A stretch of DNA of 64,000 nucleotides from Halicephalobus mephisto (lineage: Eukaryota > Nematoda > Chromadorea > Rhabditida > Panagrolaimidae): the NCBI GenBank assembly GCA_009193035.1, contig SWDT01000091.1, forward strand, positions 102,866 to 166,865, given 5' to 3'. Each line of letters starts with the position of its first letter. Positions within the stretch are counted from its first letter, which is position 1. Of the stretch, positions 60,493 to 64,000 are shown in pieces. A program made the position numbers and the translations under genes. The notes below the pieces were generated by a model. The model was not told the DNA's origin. It saw nothing but the letters and a program-made list of their open reading frames with translations, and made no database searches.

Positions 60493-61408
60493 TTTTTCTC
60501 AGACTGCATTCACAGGAAATTGCAGCTAATTTTACGGCTTTTATACCTTATCATACTAGCATCAACATGAGGCAATAAGGATTTTGATGACAATTGACTC
60601 CCAATTTTTATGGAGATCATTGATAAGTGAATGGGAAATACTGTATATTAACGGCCAGCATCAAGTCCTCGAAGATATCTTAAACAATTTTGGGAGCAGT
60701 TGTTTTTGTAGTTCTATAAGATCTCCCAGTACTCGTAAAGTGACCTTTTTATTATTTATGTCCATAGTAACCCAGAAATCAATTTTAGAATTTTTTCTAT
60801 TTTTTTGATATTAAAATAAATACGTTTTTTAAAGAACTACACGAATCGAATGTTATAAATCTTTAAGTACTTCTCTAATAGAATATTGAATTAAGTTGTA
60901 ACAGTACTGTTCAATACTGTCTTTCGTAATATTGAGAAAAAACTTCCCAATGCATTTCTTAACCCAGGTAAATATTTCAGTAAAGCTTTCAATGTTATCA
61001 TTTAGAACCTTAGAAATTTTGATTCCTGATTATTTTTTTCTACAATTTCATTTCATATAGTTATATATATTTTACCGTTGAAAATAATACCTTAACTCTG
61101 ATTAAATAAGTATACAAACTTACTATTCACAAGGGATAATGTTTTAGTATTATAAAAAAGTTGTGTTTCTCATATTTCATCATCAAAAAATAAGTGCGCA
61201 ACCACCGTGTTCAAAATCAGATGGATGTCCATCCACATTTTTTAAGAAGTGACTTACACTCCGTTTTTGTCTTTAAAGCTCAATAAAAAATAACTTATTA
61301 GTGTGGAATTTAGAAACTCCTATAAATTTCCATATGTTAATTAGTCAATCTTAGTTTCAAATTTCTATTTTATTTCTAGTTTTACAACAAACAAGATATT
61401 GTTAATTT
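60493..61408. other. Spacer between VWA and chemoreceptor genes
   Basis: AT-rich with no recognised gene. Probably holds the VWA promoter (left) and chemoreceptor 3' sequences (right). Confidence 0.5.
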
Positions 61409-62478
61409 TTATGACATGAATATAGAGCGTCTTATATTAGTTACTCTTGACCTGAGAGTAATGTTAAAGAATTCTGTCAGACATATTCTGTAGGGTTTGA
61501 TGAAGTAGATCATGGAAGAGTAGAGAAAAATATCGTAGAGAGATGCAAACATGAGGGCTCCATGACAAACAGTAGCACTGTAAGAGTTCTCTGTGTGCAT
61601 TATGATGATGGAGATAGTGATCGGGCAGAGGAGGAATAGATGAGCAGATAGGAATTCGGCTTTAAAGTAAGTATTCATCATCTTTTGGAGGTTAAAAAAT
61701 ATAGGAGACATTTGGGACCTTTGTTGATAGAGCCGTTTTTCGATGTAGAAGATAAAGAGAAAAATTGAAAGAGTAAGAAAGCCAATCAGGAAATAGTTAA
61801 TGATGTATATGTTCGAAGGTGAGAATTCATGATAGTTGAAAACTATCAAAGTCGGTTCTTTTGCTGCGAGATCTATGTAGTGTGGATTCGTGGATAAGAA
61901 GAAATCAAGATTCTTAAAATTCATACTTGAAAAACTCAAGTGTTTAATGCACCTACCTTCTTGTTTGGTCTTAGAAAGAGCAGACAAAAGCAAATTCCTA
62001 CTGTTATGCTAATGTAGCCATAGGCGATAATTCCACGGTAAACCCATTTGATGTTAATCCATTTTTTGATTCTCTCAGGGGCGATGATTTTGTATCTAAA
62101 CACCATGGAAAAAAATGTCCCTAGCATCGCATATCCAGCAAAGAGTATCAGCAATATTAGACAGATGAAAGCTACAGTACTAGAAGTGTTCCGTATGAGA
62201 CCCTTGGCGTAGCCTCCCAGAATAGGAAAAATGAAAACTGGCTGACAAATGGCTACCATAAGTTCGAACAAGTAAGCGAATGTGATTGTCGGTAATATGT
62301 AGTATCTGTAATCTCCCAGGTTCTTGCTCGTAAATAGAACTAGATACAACATAAGAATGTAGAAGAATGTTGAGATAACGACCATCACTCTGGTGAAAAC
62401 CAAATAAACTTCAATGATTGGAGGATCTGAATATTCATGAAACGATGAATTAACTTCCATTAAGTTTTTAAAGAACAT
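61409..62478 (-). CDS. Seven-transmembrane chemoreceptor, Str superfamily-like (tandem copy A)
   Basis: Two exons, 62478-61957 and 61912-61409, join in phase (341 aa) across a 44-base intron with an unusual AAG acceptor. Exon 1 holds TM1-4 (RVMVVISTFFYILMLYLVL; VFIFPILGGYAKGL; MVFRYKII after TM3). Exon 2 holds TM5-7, ending IYFIKPYRICL, the PYR signature after TM7. Likely a chemosensory GPCR. It is about two-thirds identical to the next copy and has the same 174-codon first exon. A one-base length difference near the 3' end gives it a C-terminus about 12 residues longer. Confidence 0.85.
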
Positions 62479-62706
62479 AATTTTGTTGAGGCTTAATTTC
62501 CTCCAATTCCAGGTGCAACTGAGAATAAGTTTCCTGTTTTTAATAACTGGGCGTAAATACTGGAACCGGTGAATAATGATGAATTAATCAGACAGATATG
62601 TAACATTCACATTTTAATAAATCAATCTTAGCTTTAAGTTTCTATTTTTATAACAAACAAGATATTATTTACTTTTATGATATAAATATAGAGCGTCTTA
62701 TATTAG

Positions 62707-63740
62707 CTACTCTTGATCTAATATTATGTTAAAGAATTCTCTCAACCATATTCTGTAAGGCTTGATGAAATATATCATGGAAGAGTAGAGGACAATACAG
62801 TAGAGAGATACGAACATTATCATTCCATGACAAATAGTAGCCCCATTGGGATTGTTTGTGTGCACCACGAAAATTATCGTAGTGGTCGGATAGAGAAGGA
62901 ACAGATGAGCAGATAGGAGTTCGGCTTTGAAACAAGTATTCATCATTTTCAGAAGTTTAAAAGTTGTAGTAGACATTGTATCCTTTTGTTGATAGACTCG
63001 TTTCTCAAGGTGAAAGATAAAGGCAATTGTTAGAAGAATGATGGAAATAATCAAAAAGTAGTCGATGATGAAGATGTTGGAAGGCGAGAACTCGTCTGAA
63101 TTGAAAATTATTAGAGTTGGTTCTGCTGCGAGATTTATATATCGTGGATTATTTGCAAAGAAAGAGTCAAGGTTCTGGAATTTGATTTTAGAATAAATCA
63201 ACTACTTGGTATTCTTACATTTTTGTTCGGCCTCAGGAAGAACATCCAAAAGCATATTGCTACGGTGATACTGATATAACCATAGGCGATAATTCCACGG
63301 TAAACCCATTTGATGTTAATCCACTTCTTGATGACGTCTGGAGCAATAATTTTGTATCTGAAGAGCATAGCACAAAATATTCCTAGTATTCCGTACTCAG
63401 CAAAAAGTATCATTATTACGAAACAAATAAAAGCTACAGTACTAGAGGTGTTCTGTATGAAACCTTTGGCGTAGCCTCTCAGAACGGGGAAGATAAAAAC
63501 TAGCTGACAAATAGCCAAAATAAGTTCAAATAAGTAGGCAAATGTAACTGTCGGAAGGATATAATATTTATAATCCTCTAGTTTCTTGCTCTTGAATAAT
63601 ATTAGATACAACATAAGAATGTAGAAGAATGTTGAGATAATGACCATCACTCTGGTGAAAATCAAATAAACTTTGATAATTGGAGGATCTGAATATCGAT
63701 GAAGCGACGAATTAATTTTTATATCTTTTTTGAGCCACAC
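62707..63740 (-). CDS. Seven-transmembrane chemoreceptor, Str superfamily-like (tandem copy B)
   Basis: Two exons, 63740-63219 and 63174-62707, join in phase (329 aa) across a 44-base intron with a normal CAG acceptor. TM layout is as in copy A: a first span starting RVMVIISTFFYILMLYL, FIFPVLRGYAKGF between TM2 and TM3, MLFRYKIIAP after TM3, and IYFIKPYRIWL after TM7. A receptor for an unknown chemical cue is inferred from family. It lies head-to-tail with copy A, with about 230 bases between them. Its promoter and first 16 codons were also duplicated to 57145-57470. Confidence 0.87.
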
Positions 63741-64000
63741 AACTTGAGTACAGTTTGATGTTTCCTACTTCCAGGTGAAAACTCGAGCGAATATTTAAAT
63801 TTAAAAATTTTTACAGATTAAATACTGATAGACATACTTCTGTCCGCCTTGCTTTGAAATGCTGCATATGAGTATGTGTAAACTTTACTTCATGGGTAAA
63901 ATTCAAAAATACCAATCCTACGCACAAAAAATTGTGACTTTTACATGGTATATATGCAACAAGTGTGTACCAGTTCCGTTATGGAAGACAGTGATCGTTG

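Overview
The window is nuclear DNA from a Caenorhabditis-like nematode. The evidence is compact genes with many 41-60 base introns ending in the worm-type TTTTCAG/TTTTAG acceptor, acceptor sites just upstream of start codons that look like spliced-leader or 5'UTR sites, strongly AT-rich noncoding DNA, and nematode gene families (SK-type potassium channel, SPE-39, KASH/UNC-83-like protein, Str-superfamily chemoreceptors). Gene models were built by eye from reading frames, splice signals and phase agreement, with no alignment tool.

Layout. 1-3.7 kb (+): the window opens inside or at the start of a small-conductance Ca2+-activated K+ channel gene. 3.7-5.4 kb: repeat-rich spacer with a TIR element, a minisatellite and paired palindromic elements. 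5.4-6.5 kb (-): intronless chemoreceptor. 7.5-9.0 kb: two divergent small heat-shock protein genes sharing a promoter made of 74-bp repeats, each with a heat-shock element. 9.6-10 kb (-): mitochondrial ATP synthase subunit c. 10.4-11.9 kb (-): secreted protein of unknown role. 12.8-14.2 kb (-): SPE-39/VIPAS39 homologue that stops short. 14.9-15.5 kb (-): decayed secreted-protein pseudogene. 16.3-19.0 kb (-): protein with four copies of an unfamiliar CxxC...HxxxC finger.

21.1-44.3 kb (-): one large gene of about twelve exons encoding a nuclear-envelope KASH protein, most likely UNC-83. Its introns are stuffed with tandem and dispersed AT-rich repeats, GC-richer islands and an antisense non-LTR retrotransposon fragment. 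One exon pair is out of phase at a run of seven A/T. 44.3-50.9 kb: long gene-poor spacer. 50.9-55.7 kb (-): two tandem lysophospholipid acyltransferases (LCLAT1/ACL-8/9/10 type). 57.1-57.5 kb: orphan copy of a chemoreceptor promoter and start. 58.0-60.5 kb (-): secreted VWA-domain protein. 61.4-63.7 kb (-): two tandem chemoreceptors.

The genes do not form a single pathway. The locally coherent units are the divergent heat-shock pair, the acyltransferase tandem and the chemoreceptor tandem. The most novel-looking items are the four-finger protein, the periodic heat-shock promoter, the truncated SPE-39, and a GGTCCTGACACGA motif scattered through noncoding DNA.
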